Source of the DNA: an uncultured Butyrivibrio sp.
GTDB lineage: Bacteria; Bacillota; Clostridia; Lachnospirales; Lachnospiraceae
Length of the DNA stretch: 64,000 nucleotides
Assembly: GCF_947169445.1 (NCBI RefSeq)
Contig: NZ_CAMVPU010000019.1
Span: 1 to 64,000 of the forward strand
Direction of reading: 5' to 3'
Below are positions 1 to 9,022 of this stretch, piece after piece. The notes beneath the pieces are model-generated. The model did not search any database. It worked only from the letters and a program-made list of their open reading frames with translations, and was not told where the DNA came from. The translations under genes and the position numbers were made by a program. Position 1 is the stretch's first letter. Each line of letters opens with the position of its first letter.

Positions 1-48
1 GGATAGCTTCTCCAGCTTCAAAATCCCTGTCGAAACCTTTACTAACCC
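1..48 (-). ncRNA. ssrA: tmRNA, 5' end only (partial)
   Basis: Read on the minus strand, the first bases of the window give GGGTTAGTAAA followed by GGTTTCGACAGGGA, the highly conserved 5' segment of transfer-messenger RNA, and the sequence then runs off the window edge. tmRNA together with SmpB rescues stalled ribosomes and tags the nascent protein. It lies directly downstream of smpB, the usual arrangement in Firmicutes. A -10-like TACAAT sits at 56-61, 7 bases before the inferred first base, so it probably has its own promoter; no good -35 is seen. The tag-peptide frame and the 3' acceptor arm are outside the window. Confidence 0.85.
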
Positions 49-100
49 TTATTAAATTGTATTCCGGATATTAAAAGCAAAATACTCAAATATCCACCGA

Positions 101-132
101 TTGATTATATCGGTATTACCCGATATAATCAA
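101..132. repeat. Perfect 13 bp inverted repeat between smpB and ssrA
   Basis: TTGATTATATCGG (101-113) and its exact complement (120-132) flank a 6-base loop. Neither side carries a clear U-tract in the minus direction, so a standard terminator is doubtful. It may be an RNA processing site, a weak terminator of smpB or an operator for ssrA. Confidence 0.6.
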
Positions 133-175
133 GAGCCTTTTATACTCAGAAAAAGAATCCATGCATTTATTTTAT

Positions 176-643
176 TTATCTAAGACTAACCTTATAATCC
201 CTTAGTGCTTCTCTCTGCTGGTCTTTCTTGGCCATATCGGCACGCTTGTCATATAGCTTCTTACCTTTTGCAAGGCCAACCTCTACCTTCACCTTGCCAT
301 TTTTGAAATATACTTCCAAAGGAACAAGTGTATAGCCCTGAACCATTTTCTGCTGATCCAGTTTTCGTATCTCAGCCTTGTGCAAAAGAAGCTTTTTTAC
401 TCTCAAAGGATCCTTGTTAAAAATATTGCCTTTCTCATATGGGCTTACATTCATGCCCATGATAAAAGCTTCACCCTTATCAATGCTTATCCATGCCTCT
501 TTTATACTGCATTTCCCCTGACGTATTGATTTAACCTCAGTTCCAAAGAGTTCTATTCCCGCTTCATATTTTTCTTCTATGAAATAGTCATGGTATGCCT
601 TTTTGTTGTTTGCTACTAGTTTTCTTGCCTTATCTTCTGCCAT
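176..643 (-). CDS. smpB: SsrA-binding protein SmpB
   Basis: SmpB binds tmRNA and delivers it to stalled ribosomes during trans-translation. The 155-residue length is normal for the family. Recognisable segments are the N-terminal NKKAYHDYFIEEKYEAGI, the GTEVKSIRQGKCSIKEAW strand, the LLLHKAEIRKL block and the C-terminal KGKKLYDKR helix that mimics the codon-anticodon stem in the A site. The tail ends REALRDYKVSLR. It follows rnr by 83 bases and precedes ssrA, and all three act in rescue and decay of non-stop messages. The family and synteny agree, so the call is very secure. Confidence 0.97.
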   Translation of the reverse strand: MAEDKARKLVANNKKAYHDYFIEEKYEAGIELFGTEVKSIRQGKCSIKEAWISIDKGEAFIMGMNVSPYEKGNIFNKDPLRVKKLLLHKAEIRKLDQQKMVQGYTLVPLEVYFKNGKVKVEVGLAKGKKLYDKRADMAKKDQQREALRDYKVSLR

Positions 644-726
644 TTTGAATACACCTTACTGCTAAATTTATTCTAATAATACTACTAAAAAAAGAATACA
701 CTAACCCTGCGGTTAAGGAAATATAA

Positions 727-3027
727 TTATCTGCGCTTTTTCTTCCCTTGAGCACTTCTTGCTGCCTTACTGGTGGCAGACTTCTTATATTTGTGGACCT
801 TATATACTTTTCTTCCTGATGAATACTTTTCCTTCTCTGAATCTTTAGCCTTTTTCTTTTTATCTTCGCCGGATTTTCTTTTACCAGATTCAGGCAAAGC
901 CAAATCCTCGTCAGAGCCCTGTGATCTTTCAATGAGCTTTCTGACCTTATTTGCTCTATTTTCGGATACTTTCCTTGCCTCAGAAAATACTACAAAATCA
1001 TCGGGATCATATCCAGTAAACTCATCATCAGTATCATCGTCAGCATCAACAATCCTAAAATCAATTGACCTGGTAAGTCTGTCAGCTCCCAAAACCTTGA
1101 TCATGACCTTCTGACCAAGTACATACTCTTTGTGAGTACTCTCGCCTACAAGTCTCATGTGCTGCTCATCATAAACATAAAAATCATCATTCATAGAAGC
1201 TGCTCTGATCATGCCCTCACAGGAATTTTCAAGTTCCACGAACATTCCCCAGGCAGTAACTCCTGAAACAATTCCTTCAAAGCATTCTCCTATATGATTT
1301 TCCATGTACTGTGCCTTTTTAAGCTTATCAGTTTCTCTTTCAGCCTCTTCAGCACGTCTCTCTGTCTCAGAAGAATGCTTGGCAACCTCATCAAGAATCT
1401 CCTCATAGTGGGAAGCTTTCTGCTCATTCATTCTGCCGCGAAGATGATCCTTGATAATCCTGTGGATCTGCAGATCAGGATATCTTCTGATAGGAGAAGT
1501 AAAATGACAATAGTAATCAAAAGCAAGGCCAAAATGACCTGTACACTCTGTACTGTACTTTGCCTGCATCATACTGCGAAGAGTCATCCTGCAAATAACA
1601 GGCTCTTCCTTGGTCCCTTCAATATTCTTAAGGAGCCTTTGGATCTCTTTAGGCCTTACTCCATCATCCTTGCGAACCCTGATATGATGTCCCAAATTTG
1701 AAACAAATGTTGACAAAGTGGCAATCTTCTCTGGATCAGGCTGCTCATGAATACGATAAACAAATGGACTCTGCATATAGTAAAAATGTTCTGCAACAGT
1801 CTGGTTAGCAGCAAGCATGAAATCCTCTATCAGCTTAGTTGCAACATTTCTCTGCCTTGGAAGTATATCGACAGGGTTCCCTTGTTCATCAAGAACAATC
1901 TTTGTTTCAGGAAAATCAAAATCAATTGCTCCCTTATCTTCTCTCTTTTTTCTCAAAAGAGCTGATAATTCTGCCATATCCCTGAACATAGGAACTAGTT
2001 CTTCATATTTGGCTATTTCATCAGGATCATTATCCTCTAAAATCTTGGCAACCGAGGTATAGGACATACGCTCGTTAACATTTATTACAGTCTCTGCGAT
2101 ATCATGGTCGACAATAACACCGCTTTTATCAATTGTCATAAGACAGCTAAGCGCAAGCCTGTCTTCTCCGTGATTAAGAGAACATATACCATTAGACAAT
2201 CTATGAGGCAGCATAGGAATTACCCTGTCAACAAGATAGACGCTGGTTCCTCTCTTAAGAGCCTCCCTGTCCAGAGCAGAGTTTTCCTGAACATAGTTAG
2301 TAACATCAGCGATATGCACGCCTAAATGGTAAAGTCCCTTTTCATCGATAGACAGACTAACTGCATCATCAAGATCCTTGGCATCCTCACCATCAATAGT
2401 GACCATCATGGTATCTCTAAGGTCCATTCTCCCCATCATATCAGCTTCACTGATCTGATCCGGGCACTTATTTGCTTGATTTATCACTCTCTCAGGGAAT
2501 TCACTTGGAATATCATAGCCCTTAACGATAGAAAGAATATCCACACCGGGATCATTGATATTACCAATGACTTCTTTTACCTTTCCCTCAGGCTTTTTCC
2601 GCTCAAGTAAATTGCCATAGTCAGTTATCTTGACAACAACCTTATCGCCGGTAACAGCCTTACCATGGTGTTCGATAGGAATAAAAATATCACTCTGGAT
2701 CCTGCCATTATCAGGAATAACAAAGCCAAAGTTCTTCTCGCCCTGATAAGTTCCAACAACCTCATCCATTCCTCTTACAAGGATATTTCTAACGCGTCCC
2801 TCTTGTCTTTTACCAGTAGATTCCGGCAAAAGTTCCACTTCAACTGTATCAGAATGAAAGGCTCCATGAACATACTCTTCAGGAATAAAGATATCTTCAT
2901 CTCTTCCTTCAACTTCCACAAAGCCAAAGCCTCTGGCATTAGCAATAAAAGTGCCGACAACCATTTCTTTATTCTTTTTACCAAAAAAGCTCTCATTCAT
3001 TCGCTTGAGACTCTTTCCCTTACTCAT
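727..3027 (-). CDS. rnr: Ribonuclease R (3'-5' exoribonuclease)
   Basis: RNase R degrades structured RNA from the 3' end and, with tmRNA and SmpB, removes non-stop mRNAs. The protein has 766 residues. Two cold-shock-like OB domains lie near residues 20-150 (VVGTFIANARGFGFVEVEG; GEKNFGFVIPDN). The RNB catalytic domain follows, with the metal-binding run DGEDAKDLDDAV near 213-224 and the conserved HRLSNGICSLNHGEDR. An S1 domain lies near 585-665 (GECFEGIVSGVTAWGMFVEL), and a lysine-rich tail of about 70 residues may help RNA binding. The upstream gene is secG, as in many Firmicutes; a hairpin at 3063-3086 separates the two. Confidence 0.97.
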   Translation of the reverse strand: MSKGKSLKRMNESFFGKKNKEMVVGTFIANARGFGFVEVEGRDEDIFIPEEYVHGAFHSDTVEVELLPESTGKRQEGRVRNILVRGMDEVVGTYQGEKNFGFVIPDNGRIQSDIFIPIEHHGKAVTGDKVVVKITDYGNLLERKKPEGKVKEVIGNINDPGVDILSIVKGYDIPSEFPERVINQANKCPDQISEADMMGRMDLRDTMMVTIDGEDAKDLDDAVSLSIDEKGLYHLGVHIADVTNYVQENSALDREALKRGTSVYLVDRVIPMLPHRLSNGICSLNHGEDRLALSCLMTIDKSGVIVDHDIAETVINVNERMSYTSVAKILEDNDPDEIAKYEELVPMFRDMAELSALLRKKREDKGAIDFDFPETKIVLDEQGNPVDILPRQRNVATKLIEDFMLAANQTVAEHFYYMQSPFVYRIHEQPDPEKIATLSTFVSNLGHHIRVRKDDGVRPKEIQRLLKNIEGTKEEPVICRMTLRSMMQAKYSTECTGHFGLAFDYYCHFTSPIRRYPDLQIHRIIKDHLRGRMNEQKASHYEEILDEVAKHSSETERRAEEAERETDKLKKAQYMENHIGECFEGIVSGVTAWGMFVELENSCEGMIRAASMNDDFYVYDEQHMRLVGESTHKEYVLGQKVMIKVLGADRLTRSIDFRIVDADDDTDDEFTGYDPDDFVVFSEARKVSENRANKVRKLIERSQGSDEDLALPESGKRKSGEDKKKKAKDSEKEKYSSGRKVYKVHKYKKSATSKAARSAQGKKKRR

Positions 3028-3062
3028 AGGCCCTCGCTAAACAATTTATATTAAGAAAACGA

Positions 3063-3086
3063 AAGGCACTCACAAAGGAGTGCCTT
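3063..3086 (-). terminator. Rho-independent terminator or attenuator after secG
   Basis: On the minus strand the 9 bp stem AAGGCACTC/GAGTGCCTT with a 6-base loop is followed by a T-rich run (TTTCGTTTTC). It sits between secG and rnr and would make rnr expression depend partly on read-through or a separate promoter. Confidence 0.75.
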
Positions 3087-3109
3087 AGAATAATCAGTGT
3101 ATTAACAGA

Positions 3110-3352
3110 TCAAAGAACATTCATATTAAGCAAAAGAGCCATAACAATGAATAATACAGAAAGAATAATTGTAACCTTCTTAAGAATTCCTTCTCTTGAA
3201 CGGCCTTTGTTCTTGCCCCAATATGTGTTCTCAACTGTTCCCTGAATAGCTCCAAGTCCCTGGCTCTTGCCTTCCTGAGCAAGTACCAGTACTACAAGAG
3301 CGGCACAAATCAGCATAAATACTACACCAACAACATAACCTAAAACGCTCAC
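3110..3352 (-). CDS. secG: Preprotein translocase subunit SecG
   Basis: SecG is the small accessory membrane subunit of the SecYEG export channel. The 80-residue protein has two hydrophobic helices (about 5-25 and 55-76). Between them is the family loop, visible as LAQEGKSQGLGAIQGTVENTYWGKNKGRSREGILKK, matching the usual pattern of a Gly/Gln-rich cytoplasmic loop followed by a basic stretch before helix two. It lies upstream of rnr-smpB-ssrA, the standard Firmicutes context. The ribosome binding site is a purine stretch resembling GGGAGG just before the ATG. Confidence 0.92.
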   Translation of the reverse strand: MSVLGYVVGVVFMLICAALVVLVLAQEGKSQGLGAIQGTVENTYWGKNKGRSREGILKKVTIILSVLFIVMALLLNMNVL

Positions 3353-3473
3353 TTAAAAAACCTCCCAAAAGCTATAATATATCTCTAAACTTAAGTTTGC
3401 AAATTACAAGCAAATAATACTCTATCACAAATACGCTTCATCGTCAATCATTGAAGCAAACAGTGCGCTAAAA

Positions 3474-3499
3474 CAGGGGACGTATATATACGTCCCCTG
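3474..3499 (-). terminator. Terminator of gpmI (26-base perfect palindrome)
   Basis: CAGGGGACGTATA and its exact complement form a perfect palindrome. In the minus direction it is followed by TTTTAGCG. It lies 40 bases beyond the gpmI stop codon. The stem is GC-rich at its base, and the AT centre would form the loop. Confidence 0.75.
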
Positions 3500-3538
3500 C
3501 GATACTTTTGCCAATCGTTTGCATACGATTTCCGATAA

Positions 3539-5086
3539 TTATTTCTTGATAAGAAGTGACTTACCAGTCATCTCTGCAGGCTGCTCCTCGCCCATGCACT
3601 CGATAAGTGTAGGAATGATATCAGCAAGACATCCACCCTCTTTAAGTGTATAAGCAGGATCATAGTTAATAAGGATAAATGGAACAGGATTTGTTGTATG
3701 AGCTGTCCAAGGCTCACCTGTCTCATAATCGATCATCATATCAGCATTACCGTGGTCAGCGCAGATAAACATTGTACCATTCTGAGCCTTAACTGCGTCA
3801 ACAACCTTACCTACGCACTCATCTACAACTTCAATAGCCTGAACAGCTGCAGGAATAACTCCTGTGTGACCTACCATGTCAGGGTTAGCGAAGTTAGCAA
3901 TAATAACATCATATTCCTGTGAGTTGATAGCATTAACAATCTTCTCACAAACTTCAGGAGCACTCATCTGAGGCTTAAGGTCATATGTAGCTACATCCTT
4001 AGGGCTGTTAACAAGAACTCTGTCCTCACCCTCGTTAGGCTGCTCAACACCGCCATTGAAGAAGAAAGTAACATGAGCATACTTCTCGGTTTCAGCAATA
4101 CGAGCCTGCTTCATTCCCTTAGCTGCAAGCCACTCACCAAATGTATTGTTGAGAAGAACCTTTTTGAATGCAACTTCCTTGTTAGGAATAAGTGGATCAT
4201 AATCTGTAAAGCAAACGTAAGTAACGTCTAATCTCTTGCCTCTTTCGAACTTATCGAATTCGTCATCACAGAAGCAGTGTGTAATCTCTCTTGCTCTGTC
4301 AGGACGGAAGTTGTAGAAAATAATTGAATCGCCATCCTTGATTGTAGCAACAGGAGAACCGTTCTTCATGATAACTGTAGGGATAACAAACTCATCTGTC
4401 TTGCCATCCTTGTATGACTGAACCATGCACTCGTGAGCTGAATCAGCCTTGTTGCCCTCTCCCTTTGTAAGAGCATCATAAGCAATCTCAACACGATCAT
4501 AGTTGTTATCTCTATCCATAGCATAGTAACGACCAGAGATAGAAGCAATAGCACCAACGCCAAGCTCTTTCATCTTGTCTTCAAGCTGCTGTACAAAGTC
4601 AATTCCGCTCTCAGGAGGAGTATCTCTACCATCAAGGAAGCAGTGTACAAATACCTTATCAAGGCCATTCTTCTTGGCAAGCTCTAAAAGACCATAAATA
4701 TGTGTAATATGACTGTGAACACCACCGTCAGATACAAGTCCGTAAAGGTGAAGTGCTGAGTTCTTAGCCTTGCAGTTATTAATTGCAGTCATAAGACCCT
4801 CATTAGAAAAGAAATCCCCATCTTCAATAGACTTGGTAATTCTTGTAAGTTCCTGGTATACAATACGGCCGGCACCCATATTCATATGACCAACCTCTGA
4901 GTTACCCATCTGTCCATCAGGAAGTCCAACAGCAAGTCCGCTGGCATAACCCTTAACAAAAGGATAATCCTTCATAAGGCCATCCATTACAGGAGTCTTA
5001 GCCATAGCGATTGCATTTCCCTCTGGGTTATCGTTAAGTCCATATCCATCAAGAATTAAAAGAACTGTAGGTTTAGAACCTCTCAT
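3539..5086 (-). CDS. gpmI: 2,3-bisphosphoglycerate-independent phosphoglycerate mutase
   Basis: GpmI interconverts 3- and 2-phosphoglycerate in glycolysis, using two Mn ions and a phosphoserine intermediate. The 515 residues match the usual 510-515. Visible elements are LILDGYG (metal Asp13), GNSEVGHMNMGAGR with the catalytic Ser63, DGRDTPP, SGRYYAMDRDNNYDR, FRPDRARE, the second metal site NPDMVGHTG and ADHGNAD, and TAHTTNPVPF. A strong ribosome binding site (GGAGG) precedes the ATG. A promoter (TTGTCA, 18 bp, TATACT) and a dedicated terminator suggest a single-gene transcript. Confidence 0.98.
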   Translation of the reverse strand: MRGSKPTVLLILDGYGLNDNPEGNAIAMAKTPVMDGLMKDYPFVKGYASGLAVGLPDGQMGNSEVGHMNMGAGRIVYQELTRITKSIEDGDFFSNEGLMTAINNCKAKNSALHLYGLVSDGGVHSHITHIYGLLELAKKNGLDKVFVHCFLDGRDTPPESGIDFVQQLEDKMKELGVGAIASISGRYYAMDRDNNYDRVEIAYDALTKGEGNKADSAHECMVQSYKDGKTDEFVIPTVIMKNGSPVATIKDGDSIIFYNFRPDRAREITHCFCDDEFDKFERGKRLDVTYVCFTDYDPLIPNKEVAFKKVLLNNTFGEWLAAKGMKQARIAETEKYAHVTFFFNGGVEQPNEGEDRVLVNSPKDVATYDLKPQMSAPEVCEKIVNAINSQEYDVIIANFANPDMVGHTGVIPAAVQAIEVVDECVGKVVDAVKAQNGTMFICADHGNADMMIDYETGEPWTAHTTNPVPFILINYDPAYTLKEGGCLADIIPTLIECMGEEQPAEMTGKSLLIKK

Positions 5087-5159
5087 TTATATATCCTCCA
5101 TTCTATACGCAGGCCCCAAAAGCCTTTAGCGTATGTTAACTAACTTATTGTCCTTGCAT

Positions 5160-5189
5160 AGTATAGCTCAATAGAAGGCTATATGACAA
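5160..5189 (-). promoter_or_regulatory. Predicted sigma-A promoter of gpmI
   Basis: The minus strand reads TTGTCA (5184-5189), an 18-base spacer and TATACT (5160-5165). Transcription would begin near 5153, giving a leader of about 65 bases. The leader includes a small AGGC/GCCT hairpin. Confidence 0.55.
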
Positions 5190-5218
5190 GTATTTAACAA
5201 AAACTTTATAACTCCGGA

Positions 5219-5244
5219 ATCATATTCTCACGAAATGCGCATTT
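5219..5244. repeat. Dispersed intergenic motif, copy 1
   Basis: ATCATATTCTCACGAAAT (5219-5236) is shared, with at most one difference, with 12390-12407 and 51657-51674. In each case a hairpin of different sequence follows; here it is the palindrome AAATGCGCATTT at 5233-5244. It lies just downstream of the DUF4153 gene. Confidence 0.65.
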
Positions 5245-5264
5245 CTGCCCGAACAGTAACAAAA

Positions 5265-7001
5265 TTATTTAAGAACATATCCTTCAATTTGAAGGTAATT
5301 AAGATAAATAGTTCCATCTTCTAATCTATTACCGTCAGCATAAATCCCATCAAATATAAGAGTTCCGCCATCAGTTACATTAATGTTTTTTGAAATCACT
5401 TCCTGATCTTCATAATAGTCAGCATCAAGTTCATAGTTCCTGACCAGAGCTTCAACAATATCACTTACATCAACTGATCCCATCGAAATCTCATTGGCAT
5501 TTTCGTCAAGTCTGTAAAGATGAATATCGTCTGAGCTAAACTCATCTCCTATATCTGCATTATAGAAGCACTCTACATATGTCATTTCCGAATAGCCTGA
5601 CACATCCACAATACCGAAATCTTTATGAACACTTAGGTTAAAAGAGCCGTTCCCCAAAGAACTTCCGGTCATCTGATCCATCTTCTCAATCTGATCATCC
5701 GAAAGCTTTAAGTCAATAAATTTTTGTCCAATAAGGCCGCCTTCATTTTTTATTGTCCTGTAAGCCTCGTAGGCTGCGGCACCGTCAGCACTTTTAGCAT
5801 TATCTCCAAGAGAAATATAACGTTCGATCTTCTGCTTCTGAGACCTGGTAATAACGCTGTACATATTTATTCCCGGCATCAGCAATATAGCAAACGCTGA
5901 AATTGCCAGTACAAACAAAACCATCCACATTACCCTCTTTTTGCTTATAAGATCAAAGATATATATAGCAAAATGCACGATTTCAAAGACAATCACAGCT
6001 AGTCCCAAATATCTGGAGGTTGTATAACCATAGTCCACAACTCTCATGTATAAGCACATAACCTGCAGTACGATAAATGGAATAAACAAAAGCGGTAATA
6101 TTCTGAATACCTTAGTAAGTGCTTCGTCGCAGCAGCCAAGAGCCATTGTCCAGATAACTACTCCGAATGCAAAAAGAGTTGTCAGAATAGAAAATACCTC
6201 ATTTGAAGGGAACTTCCAGTTAAAGAGGATTTTGAAAATATAGACATATATAATCAAAAATGCAACTGCCAAAAGAACAGTAAATACATAAGAAAGTACA
6301 ACTTTCCCGAATTTAGATATCTTTCCATCAGTCTTGGATAGTCCGATAATAGACAATGGATATCCAATAAGCCCCATAATCAGAATTTCCATTCTGTCTA
6401 ACAGACTAATTTCCGTAGTATCTACAATAAGAGTATTGAAAGCCAGAATTATAAGAAGAACTCCAATGGAAACAATTCCGTAAACAAGCTCCGCCTTCAT
6501 AAGGCCGCAAAATGCCTTAGCCGTATAGGTCTCAAAGCTTTCTTTTCCTCTTTTATAGAAAAAGAAAACAGACAAAGCCAGATAAAGAGCAACATAGCAA
6601 ATAAATATATTTGTAGACAGATCCATATAAAGATCATAAGCTTGTCCAAGAGCTTTTCTGGCAGCACTTACCTGATAAACAAAAACGAACTGAAATGTTG
6701 CGGCAAAAGAAACTACCATCAGAATTGCATAAATAATCTTAAAGATACTACTCTTCTTAAGGTAAGAATCATCTGAACTTTCAAGATTTAAATGAATAGC
6801 TTCACAGCAAAGAGCCCCAATAGACACCCCCATTAAAAGTTTATAGCCAAACAAAAAGAAAACATCAAGGCTGTTGTTATCAACAAAGCTGTCTACATCT
6901 ATTGCCCAAAGAATACATCCAAGAAAGAATAAACAAAACGAAAAAATGTGTTCTTTTATAACTGTTTTAAAATCCCCTTTTAGTTTACCAACTAAAAACA
7001 T
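5265..7001 (-). CDS. DUF4153-family multipass membrane protein
   Basis: The protein has 578 residues and function is unknown. About eleven hydrophobic helices cover residues 15-385. The stretch RYLGLAVIVFEIVHFAIYIF followed by a basic turn, another helix and SVITRSQKQKIERYI matches the C-terminal half of the DUF4153 family as I remember it. A soluble, probably extracytoplasmic domain of about 190 residues follows, rich in acidic residues and ending in a beta-rich segment. The longest frame starts at a TTG (7022); I prefer the ATG at 7001, which has AGGGG seven bases upstream. It is 30 bases downstream of the metal exporter and probably cotranscribed with it. Confidence 0.72.
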   Translation of the reverse strand: MFLVGKLKGDFKTVIKEHIFSFCLFFLGCILWAIDVDSFVDNNSLDVFFLFGYKLLMGVSIGALCCEAIHLNLESSDDSYLKKSSIFKIIYAILMVVSFAATFQFVFVYQVSAARKALGQAYDLYMDLSTNIFICYVALYLALSVFFFYKRGKESFETYTAKAFCGLMKAELVYGIVSIGVLLIILAFNTLIVDTTEISLLDRMEILIMGLIGYPLSIIGLSKTDGKISKFGKVVLSYVFTVLLAVAFLIIYVYIFKILFNWKFPSNEVFSILTTLFAFGVVIWTMALGCCDEALTKVFRILPLLFIPFIVLQVMCLYMRVVDYGYTTSRYLGLAVIVFEIVHFAIYIFDLISKKRVMWMVLFVLAISAFAILLMPGINMYSVITRSQKQKIERYISLGDNAKSADGAAAYEAYRTIKNEGGLIGQKFIDLKLSDDQIEKMDQMTGSSLGNGSFNLSVHKDFGIVDVSGYSEMTYVECFYNADIGDEFSSDDIHLYRLDENANEISMGSVDVSDIVEALVRNYELDADYYEDQEVISKNINVTDGGTLIFDGIYADGNRLEDGTIYLNYLQIEGYVLK

Positions 7002-7031
7002 ACTTTTTCCCCTTTTCCCCAAAAGGCTTTA

Positions 7032-8201
7032 TCAATCTGCCTCTTTTTTATCAATCGTGATATCTAAAGTAATATTTGGATCACCACTCTCCAAACGCTC
7101 AGTCAGATACTGCAGTATCTCTTTATCCTTAATATTGTATTTATAGGGAACCTGCACATCAAAAGATATTCTATTACTTTTCTCATGATGAATAACCCTA
7201 AAATCGTGGAAAGACAATTCTTTCCCAAGTTCAAACAGAATCGAAGTAACCTTTTCACGTATCTGCTTCGTCTGTGCATCATCAGTTTCTACCGGATCCA
7301 TATGAATAACGGCACTGCAATGATACTTTTGCCGAAGCTCATTTTCGATATCATCGATAAGATCATGCACCGTAACTATATTCTGATTCGCAGGAACCTC
7401 TACATGAAGGGACATTATCACTCTGCTGGGTCCGTAATTGTGAACCATAAGATCATGTACCCCAAGGATACCCCCATGGGCAAGGACAGTCTTTTTAACA
7501 TCGTCTCTAAATTCCTTACTTGGCGGTTCACCAAGAAGCGGATTAATAGTATCTCTTGCTGCTTCATATCCGGTTTTTATGATAAAAAAGCCAACAAAAA
7601 TACCAAAGAATCCATCTACGATAATTCCTGTTTTATAAGCAAAAATATTGGAAATAAGGACAACTGAAGTAGTAAACACATCGGAAATACTGTCCATAGC
7701 AATAGACTTAAGGGCAGCACTATCTATTTTTTGCGAAGCCTGAAGATTGCCCTGAAACATGATAAGCTTAACAAAAATTGATACCAAAAGAATTCCGCCA
7801 ATAAGAGCATTAAACTCAACCTCTACTGGATGAAGGACTTTTGTAAAAGATGTTCTGGCTACCTCGCATCCTGTCAGAATTATGAAAAGAGATACAATAA
7901 GGCCTGCTATATATTCGAGTCTTCCATGGCCGAATGGATGCTGCTCATCTGCCTCTTCTCCAGCAAGCTTAAAGCCAATAAATGTAACAATTGATGATGC
8001 CGCATCTGAGAGATTATTGAAAGCATCGCCGAAAATAGAAATCGAACCACTAAGTAGTCCGGCCATAAACTTAGTCAAAAAAAGTAAGATATTAAAAGCA
8101 ATTCCGGTCAGCCCACTGATAATACCATATCCCTGTCTTACTCCCGGTAGCTTTACCTGTTCATAATCTTTTACAAAGAAACGTGCAAGAAAACAGATCA
8201 T
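7032..8201 (-). CDS. Cation diffusion facilitator exporter, MntE-like (probable Mn2+)
   Basis: CDF proteins export divalent metals in exchange for protons. This 389-residue protein has six membrane helices in the first 215 residues, the family signature GDAFNNLSD in helix 2, the HPFGHGR loop, and a cytoplasmic C-terminal domain (HDLMVHNYGPSRVIMSLHVEVP). The transport site reads Asn-x-x-x-Asp in helix 2 (NNLSD) and Asp-x-x-x-Asp in helix 5 (DSISD). This is the ND-DD pattern described for the pneumococcal manganese exporter MntE, not the His-containing zinc pattern. Manganese specificity is therefore inferred. The C-terminal domain is longer than usual (about 170 residues). A good AGGAGG precedes the ATG. 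Confidence 0.85.
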   Translation of the reverse strand: MICFLARFFVKDYEQVKLPGVRQGYGIISGLTGIAFNILLFLTKFMAGLLSGSISIFGDAFNNLSDAASSIVTFIGFKLAGEEADEQHPFGHGRLEYIAGLIVSLFIILTGCEVARTSFTKVLHPVEVEFNALIGGILLVSIFVKLIMFQGNLQASQKIDSAALKSIAMDSISDVFTTSVVLISNIFAYKTGIIVDGFFGIFVGFFIIKTGYEAARDTINPLLGEPPSKEFRDDVKKTVLAHGGILGVHDLMVHNYGPSRVIMSLHVEVPANQNIVTVHDLIDDIENELRQKYHCSAVIHMDPVETDDAQTKQIREKVTSILFELGKELSFHDFRVIHHEKSNRISFDVQVPYKYNIKDKEILQYLTERLESGDPNITLDITIDKKEAD

Positions 8202-8269
8202 ATCTTCCTCCTGTCATCAGCCAAAGTTTTCTGATAAAACAAAATATGAATTACTATCAAATAATACTC

Positions 8270-8944
8270 TTAGAATTCAGAAACAATAAGAAGTGTACCA
8301 TCCCTTACAGTAATCTGTGCCTCTTCATCTATTATAAACTCATTACTGACACCCAGTGGAAAATCATTTGAAAGTTCACCATCTTCCATGGTATACATAA
8401 GTCCTTTAAGCGTAACTCCCTTGGCAACCCCATTAAGTGAAAACACAGATAAATAACCGGTATTGCCACGGTGAAATTTGATTGTCTCATTTTCCGCTAT
8501 CATAAGCATTCTATCTGCATCAAATATATAGCCTCTGCCACCGGCGTGCTTGATATAAAGAAGTGTTTGGATATTTGCTATGGAATGGTCAAACCTCTTT
8601 CCACCAAGAGCTCCATAAAAATAAAACTTCTTATACCCTTTAGAAAGACCAATTTTTACAGCATGAATAGTATCCGTGTCATCTTTTCTTACATCAAGCT
8701 TAACAATACGCTCCGGATCATTCTCAGCTATTTCCATTATACTCCTAATAAGTTCCGGCCCCGCCTCACTTGCAGAATCAAAATCTCCAACAATAAGATC
8801 AGGAAGTATCCCCATCTGCTGAGCAAACATAAAGCCTGCATCGCAGGCAATACACAGATCATGCTCTTCAATCGGGATTTCTATAGGAACAAAAGCTCCC
8901 GCTGAGATTATTATACATTTTGGTTCATTTTGCATAGTCGTCAT
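8270..8944 (-). CDS. thiN: Thiamine pyrophosphokinase
   Basis: ThiN converts thiamine and ATP to thiamine pyrophosphate. The 224 residues fit the family. Visible motifs are CIACDAGFMFAQQMGILPDLIVGDFDSASE (cofactor and ATP site with the invariant GDFDS), KDDTDTIHAVKIGLSKGY (KDxTD) and FYGALGGKRFDHSIANIQTL (GxxGGRxDH). The C-terminal thiamine-binding part includes FSLNGVAKGVTLKGLMYTMEDGELSNDFPLGVSNEF. It is often found next to rpe and rsgA; here it follows a frameshifted TPR gene after a terminator-like hairpin. The binding site upstream of the ATG is weak. Confidence 0.94.
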   Translation of the reverse strand: MTTMQNEPKCIIISAGAFVPIEIPIEEHDLCIACDAGFMFAQQMGILPDLIVGDFDSASEAGPELIRSIMEIAENDPERIVKLDVRKDDTDTIHAVKIGLSKGYKKFYFYGALGGKRFDHSIANIQTLLYIKHAGGRGYIFDADRMLMIAENETIKFHRGNTGYLSVFSLNGVAKGVTLKGLMYTMEDGELSNDFPLGVSNEFIIDEEAQITVRDGTLLIVSEF

Positions 8945-8984
8945 ATTATTTTCTCACTATTCATATCATGTGCATATAAAAGAA

Positions 8985-9013
8985 CTAGTACATCTGTAAT
9001 GTAGATGTACTAG
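8985..9013. terminator. Terminator between the TPR gene and thiN
   Basis: The 11 bp perfect stem CTAGTACATCT/AGATGTACTAG has a 7-base loop. T-rich runs on both sides (TTCTTTTATA on the minus strand, AGTTTTTA on the plus strand) would let it act on transcripts leaving the TPR gene. Confidence 0.7.
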
Positions 9014-9022
9014 CAAAAGTTT

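Noticed and set aside
630..932. Minus-strand frame of 100 codons overlapping rnr and smpB
   Set aside because: It lies inside the 3' end of rnr in another frame, has no domain and no ribosome binding site.
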